Source: Flavobacteriales bacterium UBA720
GTDB lineage: Bacteria > Bacteroidota > Bacteroidia > Flavobacteriales > Weeksellaceae
Direction of reading: 5' to 3'
Length of the DNA stretch: 64,000 nucleotides
Assembly: GCA_002297505.1 (NCBI GenBank)
Contig: DBLQ01000012.1
Location: 43,130-107,129 of the forward strand
Below, in pieces: positions 1 to 8,089 of the stretch; position 1 is the stretch's first letter; each line of letters opens with the position of its first letter. The position numbers were made by a program, and so were the translations under genes. Below the pieces are notes generated by a model, which saw only the letters and a program-made list of their open reading frames with translations, was not told the DNA's origin and did no database searches.

Positions 1-605
1 TTTTCTACGAGTTCATTCCACTGGAGCAATACGGGAAACCCAACGCTGAAAGATTAACGTTAAAAGACGTTGAACTTAACCGAGATTATGCACTGATCCT
101 AACGACCAATTCCGGACTCTGGGCTTACTCGATTGGTGATGTTGTGCGATTTATTGATAAAAATCCGCATAGAATTTTGGTTTCGGGGAGAACTAAACAT
201 TTCACCTCGGCTTTTGGAGAACATGTGATTGCCTTCGAGGTAGAAGAAGCTTTGAAGGCAACTGTTGAAAAAATCCCGGCTCAGATCACGGAATTCCATC
301 TTGCGCCGCAAGTGAATCCCACGGAAGGTTTGCCTTTCCACGAATGGTTCATCGAGTTTGAAAAAGAACCTGAAGATTTCGAAGCATTCAAATCCGAACT
401 GGATTTACAGCTCAGACATAGGAATACCTATTATGATGATTTAGTTTCGGGCAACATTCTGCAACCTTTGGTCATTACTAAACTGAAGAAAAATGCTTTT
501 CAGGATTATGCCCGATCGGAAGGAAAGTTGGGCGGTCAGAATAAAATCCCACGTCTGGCGAATGACAGGAAGATTGGCGATTTTCTGTCCGACTTCCAAT
601 TGTAA
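1..605 (+). CDS. GH3 auxin-responsive promoter family protein (3' part only)
   Basis: The reading frame is open from base 3 of the window, so the 5' end lies outside. The visible part starts FYEFIPLEQYGKP and contains TTNSGLWAYSIGDVVRF, the signature of the acyl-adenylate-forming GH3 superfamily, followed by SGRTKHFTSAFGEH. Plant GH3 enzymes conjugate amino acids to acyl acids after adenylation; the substrate of bacterial homologues is unknown. The C-terminal lid ends KIPRLANDRKIGDFL, typical of the family. About 200 codons are present, so more than half of the usual roughly 500 residues is missing. The family call is firm; the function is not known. Confidence 0.85.
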   Translation, partial: FYEFIPLEQYGKPNAERLTLKDVELNRDYALILTTNSGLWAYSIGDVVRFIDKNPHRILVSGRTKHFTSAFGEHVIAFEVEEALKATVEKIPAQITEFHLAPQVNPTEGLPFHEWFIEFEKEPEDFEAFKSELDLQLRHRNTYYDDLVSGNILQPLVITKLKKNAFQDYARSEGKLGGQNKIPRLANDRKIGDFLSDFQL

Positions 606-620
606 AGAAAACCTAAGGAA

Positions 621-791
621 GTTCCGTAGCGAAATGTTTGTAGTACTGAAGTTGCAGCTGAGAAGCGGAGCTCAGTAGGAGCGGAACGTCCGCATCACGC
701 TATATGAATTGGTACAACTGAGCTCCAGAGGAGCGAAATGTTTGTAGTAATGAAGTTGCAGCTGAGAAGAGGAGCTCCGTAGGAGCGGAAC
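621..791. repeat. Two copies of a ~70 bp dispersed intergenic repeat
   Basis: Two near-identical units lie at about 621-686 and 720-791. Each reads GAGC-rich end, GAGCGAAATGTTTGTAGTA, TGAAGTTGCAGCTGAGAAG, then GGAGCTC(A/C)GTAGGAGCGGAAC. The GGAGCTC boxes are self-complementary, so the units can pair. No convincing gene occurs in 606-1018; this repeat, the hairpin at 893-919 and a promoter are all I see there. It resembles the short dispersed repeats seen between genes in flavobacteria, but its role is unknown. Confidence 0.7.
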
Positions 792-892
792 ATTTTATTC
801 AACTCAATTATACTTCGATTGTTTACGGAAAAAATTAACGGAGAGATCAATTCCAAAAATTTACAGATACGATAAACTTTTTCCGTCAAAAG

Positions 893-919
893 CCTCACAG
901 GTTTTAAAAACCTGTAAGG
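893..919. repeat. REP-like palindrome
   Basis: An imperfect palindrome with arms CCTCACAGGTTTT and AAAACCTGTAAGG (one C/A mismatch) around a central A. It has no obvious U-tract. It lies 100 bp before the MFS gene and is best read as a dispersed palindromic element rather than a terminator. Confidence 0.6.
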
Positions 920-1006
920 TTTCCAGCTCAAGAAATACAAATGATCATAACATTAAGCTCCGCAAAAATTTATCGGATTATTAGGATGTAATTAGCAGCC
1001 AACACC

Positions 1007-1014
1007 TAATTTTG
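1007..1014 (+). promoter_or_regulatory. Bacteroidota -7 box (TAATTTTG) for the MFS gene
   Basis: The box matches TAnnTTTG exactly and is followed by CAGA and then the ATG at 1019. With the normal distance from -7 box to transcription start, the mRNA would begin at or next to the start codon, implying a leaderless transcript. Confidence 0.6.
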
Positions 1015-1018
1015 CAGA

Positions 1019-2254
1019 ATGATTTCATTCACACCACTCCGCGTTCTGAAAAATATAGAATTTCGCCATCTTTTAACGGGCCGATTTTTCCTCATCATCG
1101 CTTTCAGGATGCTGGCAACTTTGCTCGGCTGGTGGGTTTATCAACTGACCAAGGATCCTTTTTCCATTGGCCTGATTGGCCTCTCGGAGGTCATCCCCGC
1201 AGTTTCCTGCGCACTTTATGCCGGTCATATTATTGATATGAATGAGAAGAAGCGGCTGCTTCTGATTTGCAATTATGCCTATGTCATTCTGATTAGCCTG
1301 CTTTTGATTCCTGCATTTTTCGGACACCGGATGCATTTTTCGGGTCATCAGATTACGTATTTTATTTATGCGGTGATTTTCTTCACAGGCATCTCGCGCT
1401 CTTTCCTCGGGCCACTGGTTCCGAGTATGATTCCGAGAATCGTGAAGCAGGAAAATCTGCCGTACGCCGTAACGCTGAACCAGGCTACTTACCTGATTGC
1501 GTCGGTTTCCGGCCACGCGCTAGGTGGTTTTTTGATTGCACTGATCAGCATCAAATGGACGTTGGTCGTCATTGTCGGCAGCATCCTCCTGGCATCGCTG
1601 TTTTTCTGGACCATCAGCCAGCAACATTCTGAAAACAAAAATAAGGATGTGAAAGTTTTTGAAAGCATGAAGGAAGGCCTGGCATATATTTATAAAACCA
1701 AGGAGATCCTGGGCGCGCAGATGCTGGATATGTTTGCGGTGCTTTTTGGTGGTGCGGTAGCGATGATCCCGGTTTTTGCCAGCGACATCCTGAAAGTGGG
1801 TTCCGAAGGTTTTGGACTGCTGAATGCGGCGTCGGATATTGGCTCAATGTTGATTATCATTACCCTTTCGCTGGTTCCACTTCGCAAAAATCAGGGAAAA
1901 ATATTGTTGTTTGTGGCAACCGGTTTTGGATTGTGCATCATCGGGTTTGGACTATCAAAACTTTATTGGCTCTCATTTGGATTCCTCGTGTTGAGCGGAA
2001 TGCTGGATGGAATAAGCGTTGTGATCCGTGGAACGATTGTTCAATTGAAAACGCCGGAGGAAATCCGTGGCCGCGTCCTGAGTGTGAATTCGATTTTTAT
2101 AATGTCCAGCAATGAGTTGGGACAATTTGAAAGTGGATTGACGGCAAAGCTGATGGGCGTAGTCCGCTCCGTAGTTTTTGGCGGAACGATGACGGTTCTC
2201 ACAGCGCTCTTCATCGGCGTGACGTCTAAAAAGTTGAGGAAGATGGAATATTAA
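1019..2254 (+). CDS. MFS transporter (DHA3/MFS_3-like exporter)
   Basis: A 411-residue polytopic membrane protein with about twelve hydrophobic segments. The N-terminal half carries GLSEVIPAVSCALYAGHIID, followed by MNEKKRLL, matching the A-loop region of the MFS_3/EntS-like exporters in which the D is conserved. A second loop, IRGTIVQLKTPEEIRGRVLSV, is also typical of this group. These proteins export drugs, siderophores or other small molecules by proton antiport; the substrate here cannot be told. Start chosen at ATG 1019, four bases after a perfect -7 box. It is monocistronic, followed by the palindromic array at 2262. Confidence 0.85.
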   Translation: MISFTPLRVLKNIEFRHLLTGRFFLIIAFRMLATLLGWWVYQLTKDPFSIGLIGLSEVIPAVSCALYAGHIIDMNEKKRLLLICNYAYVILISLLLIPAFFGHRMHFSGHQITYFIYAVIFFTGISRSFLGPLVPSMIPRIVKQENLPYAVTLNQATYLIASVSGHALGGFLIALISIKWTLVVIVGSILLASLFFWTISQQHSENKNKDVKVFESMKEGLAYIYKTKEILGAQMLDMFAVLFGGAVAMIPVFASDILKVGSEGFGLLNAASDIGSMLIIITLSLVPLRKNQGKILLFVATGFGLCIIGFGLSKLYWLSFGFLVLSGMLDGISVVIRGTIVQLKTPEEIRGRVLSVNSIFIMSSNELGQFESGLTAKLMGVVRSVVFGGTMTVLTALFIGVTSKKLRKMEY

Positions 2255-2261
2255 TTAAAAT

Positions 2262-2600
2262 CTCCGGAAATCCGAAACAAGGGTGTTTGAAACCAAATAG
2301 AACCTCCGGAGGTTACAAACAAGCTTGTTTGTAACCAAAGAAGGACTCCGGAAGTCTCCCGCAAGTTGTTTGAAACAAAATGCAAAGTACGGAAGTCTAA
2401 AACAAGTCTGTTTGTAACCAAATGACATCTCCGGAAGTCTCCCGCAACTTGTTTGAAACCAAATGCAAACTCCGGAAGTCTAAAACAAGTCTGTTTGTAA
2501 TCCCGTGCAATTGTGTTTTATTTCCCGCAAGTCGTTTGGACTAAAACAAAAATCTGATTGGATTCCCGCAGATTGTTTAGACCGAAATCTAACGTTATTC
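2262..2600. repeat. Palindromic tandem array with ~42 bp period
   Basis: Units begin CTCCGG at 2262, 2304, 2346, 2387 (degenerate GTACGG), 2429 and 2470, spaced 42, 42, 41, 42 and 41 bp, followed by two more diverged units to about 2600. Each unit has a CTCCGGAAGT box and a dyad of the form AAACAAGnnTGTTTG, then CCAAATG. One unit holds a perfect 26 bp palindrome at 2311-2336 centred on AAGCTT, and 2303-2312 is the palindrome CCTCCGGAGG. Units seem to alternate between a TAAAACAAG and a CCCGCAA version. The spacing equals four helical turns, so the dyads face one side of the DNA. There is no convincing gene in 2255-2664. Confidence 0.8.
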
Positions 2601-2632
2601 AGAATAACAAGCATCGTTTTAATCAAAGAAAA

Positions 2633-2653
2633 AGGAAGCAAATTTTGCTTCCT
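2633..2653 (-). terminator. Terminator after the toxin-antitoxin operon
   Basis: On the minus strand the stem AGGAAGCA/TGCTTCCT is followed by TTTTTC, just downstream of the toxin stop codon. Confidence 0.65.
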
Positions 2654-2664
2654 CGAATTTTGTT

Positions 2665-2922
2665 TTAATAATGACCTCGAAGGGATTCGATATAAATGAT
2701 TTCGTCAATGACTTCGTAGACAATTCTGTGTTCTAAATTGATCCTTCTACTCCAAGAACCAGTCAAGCTGTATTTTAAAGGTTCCGGCTTGCCAATTCCT
2801 TCGAACGGATTTTCTTGAATGCTTTTTAAAATGTCAGAAATTTTTTTTTGAATTAATTTATTTCCAGACTTCTTCCAAAATTCCAAATCCTTCTCAGCTT
2901 GTTTGGTAAACTCTATTTCCAT
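2665..2922 (-). CDS. yoeB: Txe/YoeB-family mRNA interferase toxin
   Basis: An 85-residue basic protein that aligns along its whole length with Escherichia coli YoeB (84 residues). It has PFEGIGKPEPLK, WSRRINLEHRIVYEV and a C-terminal HY. Residues matching the YoeB catalytic set Glu46, Arg65, His83 and Tyr84 are Glu47, Arg66, His84 and Tyr85. YoeB toxins cut mRNA in the ribosomal A site. The gene overlaps the upstream antitoxin by 10 bp, the usual antitoxin-first arrangement with translational coupling. All key residues are present, so it is probably active. Confidence 0.9.
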   Translation of the reverse strand: MEIEFTKQAEKDLEFWKKSGNKLIQKKISDILKSIQENPFEGIGKPEPLKYSLTGSWSRRINLEHRIVYEVIDEIIYIESLRGHY

Positions 2923-3107
2923 AGGTCATCAAGAGCAATTTTCTTTGTTTTCCCTGTTGAGATTTCTTTTCTTGATTTTTCAATCTTGCTGACAAAATCT
3001 TTATTATAAGGTTCTTCGCTCTCAATGAAATCTACCTCAATCGCTTTGAGAACAGCTTTGATTTTAGCCAGTTCTTTTTTGTTTTTTGGATTTATAGTGA
3101 TTGTCAT
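2913..3107 (-). CDS. Antitoxin partner of the YoeB-like toxin
   Basis: A 64-residue, very lysine-rich protein starting MTITINPKNKKELAKIKAVLKAI and ending IALDDLWK. The beta strand followed by helix at the N-terminus fits a DNA-binding/dimerisation part, and the tail fits a disordered toxin-neutralising segment. It is not recognisably YefM by sequence; short antitoxins of this kind (DUF2683-like) are common beside RelE/YoeB toxins in Bacteroidota. It overlaps the toxin by 10 bp and has an inverted repeat just before its start. The role is assigned mainly by position. Confidence 0.75.
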   Translation of the reverse strand: MTITINPKNKKELAKIKAVLKAIEVDFIESEEPYNKDFVSKIEKSRKEISTGKTKKIALDDLWK

Positions 3108-3114
3108 TTTGTAA

Positions 3115-3136
3115 TTTTTATTAAAATTAATAAAAA
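3115..3136 (-). promoter_or_regulatory. Possible operator of the toxin-antitoxin operon
   Basis: A perfect inverted repeat, TTTTTATTAA and TTAATAAAAA separated by AA, ends 8 bp before the antitoxin start. Antitoxins usually repress their own promoter through such dyads. The sequence is purely A/T, so chance is a real alternative. Confidence 0.4.
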
Positions 3137-3141
3137 TATTG

Positions 3142-4524
3142 TTATATCAAACTTCTGATCTTGGCAATCATATCGTCGCCGAGTTGGTCCGCTTCTTCTT
3201 GGGAGAAAGCTTCGGTATAGATTCGGATAATCGGTTCCGTATTCGATTTTCTCAGGTGAACCCAATTCTCGGCAAAGTCGATTTTCACACCATCTACGGT
3301 TGAAATGTCTTCGTTTTTAAATTCTTCCTGAACTTTTACTAGCAAAGCATCCACATCAATGTCCGGCGTCAGTTCGATTTTCTTTTTGCCCATAAAATAA
3401 CTTGGATAGCCTGCTCTCAGTTCAGAAACGGTTTTGTTTTCCTTAGCCAAATGCGTTAAAAATAATGCTACACCCACCAAAGAATCCCGTCCGTAATGAA
3501 GCTCCGGATAGATGATGCCACCGTTGCCCTCACCACCGATTACGGCATTTTTTTCTTTCATCAGGTTAACGACATTCACTTCGCCAACAGCGCTTGCAAA
3601 ATATTCTGAATTGTGAGTTTTTGCCACATCTCTCAATGCTCTGCTGGAGGACAAGTTGGAAATGGCTACGCCTTTTTTATCCTTCAGAAGGTAATCTGCA
3701 ACGGCAACCAACGTATATTCTTCACCAAACATTTCGCCCTTTTCATCCACCAAAGCGAGTCTGTCCACATCCGGATCCACCACAATTCCCATATCCGCTT
3801 TTTCCTTGATGACCAGTTCGCAGATGTCGCCCAGATGTTCTTTTAAAGGTTCCGGATTGTGAGGGAAATGGCCATTCGGTTCACAGTACAATTTTACTAC
3901 CTCAACGCCCAACTTCTCCAACAAAGGTGGAATGGAAATCCCGCCAGTCGAATTAACTGCGTCCAAAACTATTTTGAAGTTTTTAGCTTTTATGGCCTCA
4001 ACATCTACCGTTGGCAAGTCAAGGATTTGTTGGATATGAATATCAAAAGCATCATCTCTGGTTTCGTATGTTCCCAAATCGTCCACTTCCGCGTAATTGA
4101 AATCTTCATTTTCTGCCAGAGCCAAAACCTCGGCGCCATTCTCTCCGTTGATGAATTCGCCTTTATCATTCAGTAATTTCAAAGCGTTCCATTGTTTTGG
4201 ATTGTGAGAAGCCGTCAAAATAATTCCGCCGTCCGCTTTCAGTTCGGGAACCATAATTTCTACAGTCGGCGTGGTAGAAAGACCTAAGTCAATAACATTG
4301 ATGCCCAAACCTTGCAAAGTTGATGCAACGAGCGAAGACACCATTTGACCAGAGATCCGCGCATCGCGACCGATGACAAGCGTTAAATCTTTTTTATTTT
4401 TATTGTTCTGAAGCCACGTTCCGAAAGCTGAAGCAAATTTTAGCACATCCAGCGGCGTCAGATTATCATTGACTTTTCCGCCGATAGTGCCTCGGATTCC
4501 GGAGATTGATTTGATTAATGACAT
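3142..4524 (-). CDS. glmM: Phosphoglucosamine mutase (GlmM-like phosphohexomutase)
   Basis: A 460-residue alpha-D-phosphohexomutase. It starts SLIKSISGIRGTIGG, has the phosphoserine loop TASHNP with Ser106, the metal-binding loop DPDVDRLAL, the sugar-binding GEGNGG, and the phosphate-binding RKSNTEP near the C-terminus. GlmM turns glucosamine-6-phosphate into glucosamine-1-phosphate for UDP-GlcNAc, feeding peptidoglycan and LPS. Close relatives are phosphomannomutases, and sequence alone does not fully separate them, but the length and the GIRGT start favour GlmM. It has its own promoter box at 4545-4552 and may read into the toxin-antitoxin pair 34 bp downstream. Confidence 0.85.
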   Translation of the reverse strand: MSLIKSISGIRGTIGGKVNDNLTPLDVLKFASAFGTWLQNNKNKKDLTLVIGRDARISGQMVSSLVASTLQGLGINVIDLGLSTTPTVEIMVPELKADGGIILTASHNPKQWNALKLLNDKGEFINGENGAEVLALAENEDFNYAEVDDLGTYETRDDAFDIHIQQILDLPTVDVEAIKAKNFKIVLDAVNSTGGISIPPLLEKLGVEVVKLYCEPNGHFPHNPEPLKEHLGDICELVIKEKADMGIVVDPDVDRLALVDEKGEMFGEEYTLVAVADYLLKDKKGVAISNLSSSRALRDVAKTHNSEYFASAVGEVNVVNLMKEKNAVIGGEGNGGIIYPELHYGRDSLVGVALFLTHLAKENKTVSELRAGYPSYFMGKKKIELTPDIDVDALLVKVQEEFKNEDISTVDGVKIDFAENWVHLRKSNTEPIIRIYTEAFSQEEADQLGDDMIAKIRSLI

Positions 4525-4544
4525 TTTATAGTTTTAAGGTTGGG

Positions 4545-4552
4545 CAAAAATA
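4545..4552 (-). promoter_or_regulatory. -7 box (TATTTTTG) for glmM
   Basis: On the minus strand TATTTTTG lies 20 bp before the glmM ATG at 4524 and matches TAnnTTTG. Confidence 0.6.
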
Positions 4553-4579
4553 CGATAATCTGAGATTTAGAAAAAAATA

Positions 4580-4600
4580 AAGTGTTCGATGTGAACACTT
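4580..4600 (-). terminator. Terminator of the feo operon
   Basis: Perfect 8 bp stem AAGTGTTC/GAACACTT with a 5 nt loop. On the minus strand it is followed by a run of T, just after the small Cys-rich gene. Confidence 0.8.
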
Positions 4601-4607
4601 TTTAATT

Positions 4608-4751
4608 TTAAGAACACCCACAATCCGGACCGCAGTTTTTCCCTTTGTTTTTCTTGGAAAACGTTTTTGAGAATTTCCGGACCATCGCATAAACGGCCGC
4701 TAAAACGATGATGCCTACTATAAAATATTGTATTAGTAATGAATTGTCCAT
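4608..4751 (-). CDS. FeoB-associated Cys-rich membrane protein
   Basis: A 47-residue ORF starting ATG 4751. One transmembrane segment (IVGIIVLAAVYAMV, about residues 11-24) is followed by a lysine-rich stretch and the C-terminal cluster NCGPDCGCS with three cysteines. This matches the small FeoB-associated family (a TM helix and a short Cys motif) found directly after feoB in many anaerobes and Bacteroidota. It lies 7 bp after the feoB stop and before the operon terminator. Its job is thought to be in Fe2+ transport, possibly like FeoC; the cysteines could bind iron, which is inference. Confidence 0.88.
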   Translation of the reverse strand: MDNSLLIQYFIVGIIVLAAVYAMVRKFSKTFSKKNKGKNCGPDCGCS

Positions 4752-4758
4752 TTTAAAT

Positions 4759-6789
4759 CTATTTCAAAATTTGATAAACAATCAAAGCCGAAAAGTAGGC
4801 CAGGAACGTCATCGAAACGGTTTGTAGCATCGTCCATTTCAGGCTTCTGGTTTCCCTGTAAACCACAGCAATCGTAGAAATACATTGCATCGCGAATGCA
4901 TAAAAAATCAAAATCGAGACTCCTGTTGCAAAACTGAAGACTTTTTCGCCGTTCGGTTTTACATCCAATCTCATTTTTTCAATCAGTTTTCCTTCCGGTG
5001 CTTCATCGTCCAGGCTGTAAAGGGTGGACAATGTGCCCACGAAAACTTCTCTTGCCGCAAAACTCGTCATAATCCCGATTCCCATTTTCCAGTCATAACC
5101 AAGCGGTGCAATTGCAGGTTCCATTGTTCTTCCGATTCGTCCCAAATAAGAATGGTCCAGCGAAGAATCTGTTGCTAAAATTTCGTCCTTATGCTGTGGC
5201 GGGCCAAAATAACTCATAGCCCAAAGGATAATACTGACCGTAAAAATCACTTTTCCGGCGCCGGAAATAAACTCCCAAACCTTTCCTAAAACCAGTTTGA
5301 AATCATAGCCAAACAATGGCATTTTGTAAGTCGGCAAATCCATTACCAGGAAACTCTTGATTTTGGTTTTGATGAAACTTTTCAAAATAAAAGAACTGAC
5401 GAGTGCCATTACAAAACCTAATAAATACATCAGCATCAGCGCAATTGCCCTGTATTTGATGCCGTAGAAACTCTCGTCAGGAATAATCAATCCGATAATG
5501 ATACTGTAGATCGGAAGCCGTGCCGAACACGTCATAAAAGGCGTTACGAGAATCGTAATCAATCGTTCCTTAACGTTTTCGATGTTTCTGGTGGACATTA
5601 TGGCAGGAATCGCACACGCTGTTCCGGAAACCAATGGAACGATACTTTTCCCATTCAGTCCAAAAGGTCTCAGCATTCTGTCCATCAGGAAAACAACTCT
5701 GGCCATATAGCCCGAATCTTCTAATAAATAAAGAAAGTATAGCAGAATCCCGATCTGCGGCGCAAATACCATTATGCCGCCAATTCCAGGTATGATTCCA
5801 CTTGAGATCAGAGAATTTACCGGTCCTTCCGGAAGCCGTTCTGCTGCAGCCTCGGACGACCAGGTGAAGAAACCTTCTATCCAGTTCATCGGATACTCGG
5901 CCAACAGGAAAACGCTTTGGAATATGAGTAATAGAATCAATAAAAATACGACGTAACCCCAAACCGGATGAACCAGAATCTTATCCAGTTTTTCCGTCAG
6001 CAGTTCCTTGAGCTGTGGTTTCTTTTCGGTAATCTGCGAAGTAATTTTGTCGATATTCTGATAACGTCTTACCGTTTCGGTGATTTGCAAACGTTTTGGA
6101 ACGCTGCATTTGGAATCCTCCTGAGAAATGATTTGATGAATATTTTCAATCTTTCCTAGGTAAGTATCTGCAGCCAGAAGCGTCCAGATTTTATAGAGAT
6201 TTTTTTCCGATGTGTTGGAGGAAACTTTGTAAACCACAGCTTTCTGTTCCAATGGGATTTCGAAAGAATTGTTTTCGGAAACCTTGAAAGCATTGCTGGA
6301 TATAGCCTCGCGGACAGATTCTATTCCCAGACTTTGTTTGGCATTGGTCTCAAAAACCGGAATGTTCAGTAACTCGGATAATTTTTTGGTGTCGATGCTG
6401 ATCCCGCGCTTTTCCGCTTCGTCAATCTGATTGACAACCATAATCGCCGGAATCCCCAAGTCCTGAATCTGCTGAAACAACAGCAGACTTCTTCTCATAT
6501 TAATGGCATCGGCAATGTAGACGACACCGGAATAATTATCCTGTTCCTGAATCAGATAACGGGAGAAAATGGCTTCGTCTTCGGAAGTGGGATAGATGCT
6601 GTAGGAACCTGGAAGGTCAATGACCTCGACTTCCTCATTTTTGTAAACGTAATTTCCGGAATGGCTCGCTACCGTGACGCCGGCATAATTACCCGTTTTT
6701 TGTTTTTTGTTACAAAGGCTGTTGAAGAGTGTGGATTTCCCAACATTGGGATTCCCGACCAACAAAACCTGTTTTTGCTTGTTCTGCAT
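4759..6789 (-). CDS. feoB: Ferrous iron transporter FeoB
   Basis: A 676-residue inner-membrane Fe2+ transporter. The N-terminal G domain has the P-loop GNPNVGKS (residues 12-19), DLPGSYS as G3 and NQIDEA as G4. The membrane part holds the Gate motifs, including GTACAIPAIMSTR and CSARLPIY. It is slightly shorter than the usual 700-770 residues, mainly in the linker. feoA ends at the same base where feoB begins (6789), and the Cys-rich partner follows, giving the operon feoA-feoB-small protein. Expression is probably iron-controlled, but I saw no Fur-like site I would defend. Confidence 0.95.
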   Translation of the reverse strand: MQNKQKQVLLVGNPNVGKSTLFNSLCNKKQKTGNYAGVTVASHSGNYVYKNEEVEVIDLPGSYSIYPTSEDEAIFSRYLIQEQDNYSGVVYIADAINMRRSLLLFQQIQDLGIPAIMVVNQIDEAEKRGISIDTKKLSELLNIPVFETNAKQSLGIESVREAISSNAFKVSENNSFEIPLEQKAVVYKVSSNTSEKNLYKIWTLLAADTYLGKIENIHQIISQEDSKCSVPKRLQITETVRRYQNIDKITSQITEKKPQLKELLTEKLDKILVHPVWGYVVFLLILLLIFQSVFLLAEYPMNWIEGFFTWSSEAAAERLPEGPVNSLISSGIIPGIGGIMVFAPQIGILLYFLYLLEDSGYMARVVFLMDRMLRPFGLNGKSIVPLVSGTACAIPAIMSTRNIENVKERLITILVTPFMTCSARLPIYSIIIGLIIPDESFYGIKYRAIALMLMYLLGFVMALVSSFILKSFIKTKIKSFLVMDLPTYKMPLFGYDFKLVLGKVWEFISGAGKVIFTVSIILWAMSYFGPPQHKDEILATDSSLDHSYLGRIGRTMEPAIAPLGYDWKMGIGIMTSFAAREVFVGTLSTLYSLDDEAPEGKLIEKMRLDVKPNGEKVFSFATGVSILIFYAFAMQCISTIAVVYRETRSLKWTMLQTVSMTFLAYFSALIVYQILK

Positions 6790-7043
6790 TATTCTGCGAC
6801 TTCTACCTGGATGAATCTTGCTTCTGCTTCTCTCAGGGCGATTCTGGTTTTCTCGGAGCCATATTCAATATAAAGTGGTCCGCCAAAAGGCGCCTGGTAA
6901 AGAACTCTGAAACCTGTTTCCGGAAGCAGTCCCATTTCGATGATTTTTGTCGGCATCTGAAGATTCTCATTGTCATAGCCAACGATTTTTCCGCTTTTAT
7001 TTTTCGGAAAACAACAGAGCTTATCAATGTGGTTTTTTTGCAA
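6789..7043 (-). CDS. feoA: FeoA family protein
   Basis: An 84-residue SH3-like protein. The segment MPTKIIEMGLLPETGFRVLYQAPFGG is the FeoA core, with the conserved EMGL and APFGGP motifs. FeoA is a small cytoplasmic partner needed for FeoB function. The only in-frame start that keeps the N-terminal strand is TTG at 7043; the next ATG would remove the first 28 residues. A -7 box at 7063-7070 sits just upstream, supporting the TTG start. It shares one base with feoB. Confidence 0.88.
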   Translation of the reverse strand: MQKNHIDKLCCFPKNKSGKIVGYDNENLQMPTKIIEMGLLPETGFRVLYQAPFGGPLYIEYGSEKTRIALREAEARFIQVEVAE

Positions 7044-7062
7044 GACTAAAAATTTTGGACTA

Positions 7063-7070
7063 CAAAGATA
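7063..7070 (-). promoter_or_regulatory. -7 box (TATCTTTG) for the feo operon
   Basis: Perfect TAnnTTTG on the minus strand, 19 bp before the feoA TTG start. Confidence 0.6.
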
Positions 7071-7114
7071 GCTTATTTTAAATAAATCTAAATAAGATAT
7101 TTGTCACAAAAAAA

Positions 7115-7133
7115 CCGGGAGATGTTCCCGGCT
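7115..7133 (-). terminator. Terminator after the GLPGLI gene
   Basis: GC-rich stem CCGGGA/TCCCGG with a 5 nt loop, followed on the minus strand by seven T. It lies a few bases after the stop at 7138. Confidence 0.85.
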
Positions 7134-7137
7134 TGTA

Positions 7138-8034
7138 TTATTTTTTCTTTTTCTCGGTGGTCTGGACCACTTCGATCGGATTGTCCGTGGATTTGAAGAA
7201 GTCATTCAGCATTTTTTCCTGATTCTTCAGCATCTCACCGATGGTAAGGTCACTTCCCGGCATTTTCATAGATAGCATATTTTGAGGAATCTGCGTTCTT
7301 GCCTCTGCCATTGGGTCTTGTTTAAAGGCTGCATAGGCTTTCTCAAATTTATCTTTAGCAATGATTTTTTTCTCGTTACTCATTCCAAACTTGGTGTTGA
7401 TTTCCTCAGCGTAAGTAAATTCTTTCCAGTCTTTAACGGTTTTGTTTCCGGATAATAACCAGGAATAATTTTTCTCGCTGTCCTCAATTTTTACAATTAA
7501 ACCCGGTAAACCGTAGAATTTGTACGGTCCGTCCTGGAAAGGAATATCTGTTGAGAACCAAGCGGTCCACTGTCTACCGCCAAATTCCGTTGTAGCTTTC
7601 TGCGTATTATAGGTTCCGATTTTTTCTTTGTCGGCAAGGATTTTCCAGTCAAATTTAATGTTCTCCTCATAAGCAAAAAGGTTTCTGCTGATTCTGTCCA
7701 CATATAGCTCCGTCATTGCAGGATAATTTTTGTAGATTTTGTAAGAAAACTTCGGCCATTTTATCATCTTAGACATATCCTTAAAGGTCTTGGTCTTCTC
7801 CATTTCCTCTACAGAAGTTTTAATAATTGAATCCTGAGCGGGCAACGTAAAATCCTGATAGATTGATTTATCCTTTGCAATGTCAAGCGTAGTCATAACT
7901 TTGTCTAATCTTGCAGAATCCTTTTTTGGTTTGTAAGTCAGTTCGTAGAAAAAACGGTTGGCAGTTTCCTGCGCTGATGCCATTAATCCAAATAATAAAA
8001 CCGGAATAATGGTTAATTTTTTGAGAGCGTTCAT
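7138..8034 (-). CDS. GLPGLI family exported protein
   Basis: A 298-residue secreted protein with a signal peptide (KKLTIIPVLLFGLMASAQ, cleavage after about residue 21) and the diagnostic GLPGLI motif at residues 175-180 in YKFYGLPGLIVKIED. GLPGLI proteins are a Bacteroidota-specific family of unknown function, often found with TonB-dependent transporters or in the envelope. The tail is lysine-rich (TTEKKKK). It stands alone with its own terminator. The family is certain; the role is unknown. Confidence 0.9.
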   Translation of the reverse strand: MNALKKLTIIPVLLFGLMASAQETANRFFYELTYKPKKDSARLDKVMTTLDIAKDKSIYQDFTLPAQDSIIKTSVEEMEKTKTFKDMSKMIKWPKFSYKIYKNYPAMTELYVDRISRNLFAYEENIKFDWKILADKEKIGTYNTQKATTEFGGRQWTAWFSTDIPFQDGPYKFYGLPGLIVKIEDSEKNYSWLLSGNKTVKDWKEFTYAEEINTKFGMSNEKKIIAKDKFEKAYAAFKQDPMAEARTQIPQNMLSMKMPGSDLTIGEMLKNQEKMLNDFFKSTDNPIEVVQTTEKKKK

Positions 8035-8089
8035 ATTTTTTATTTTCTTGTTTCTGAGTAATTAGTGCAGGAATCTCAAAAATGTTACA

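Noticed and set aside
2262..2600. CRISPR array
   Set aside because: The sequence between repeats is itself repeated rather than unique, and no cas genes are present.
2505..2699. 64-residue open frame over the end of the palindromic array
   Set aside because: No start signal; it runs into the toxin terminator and stop region.
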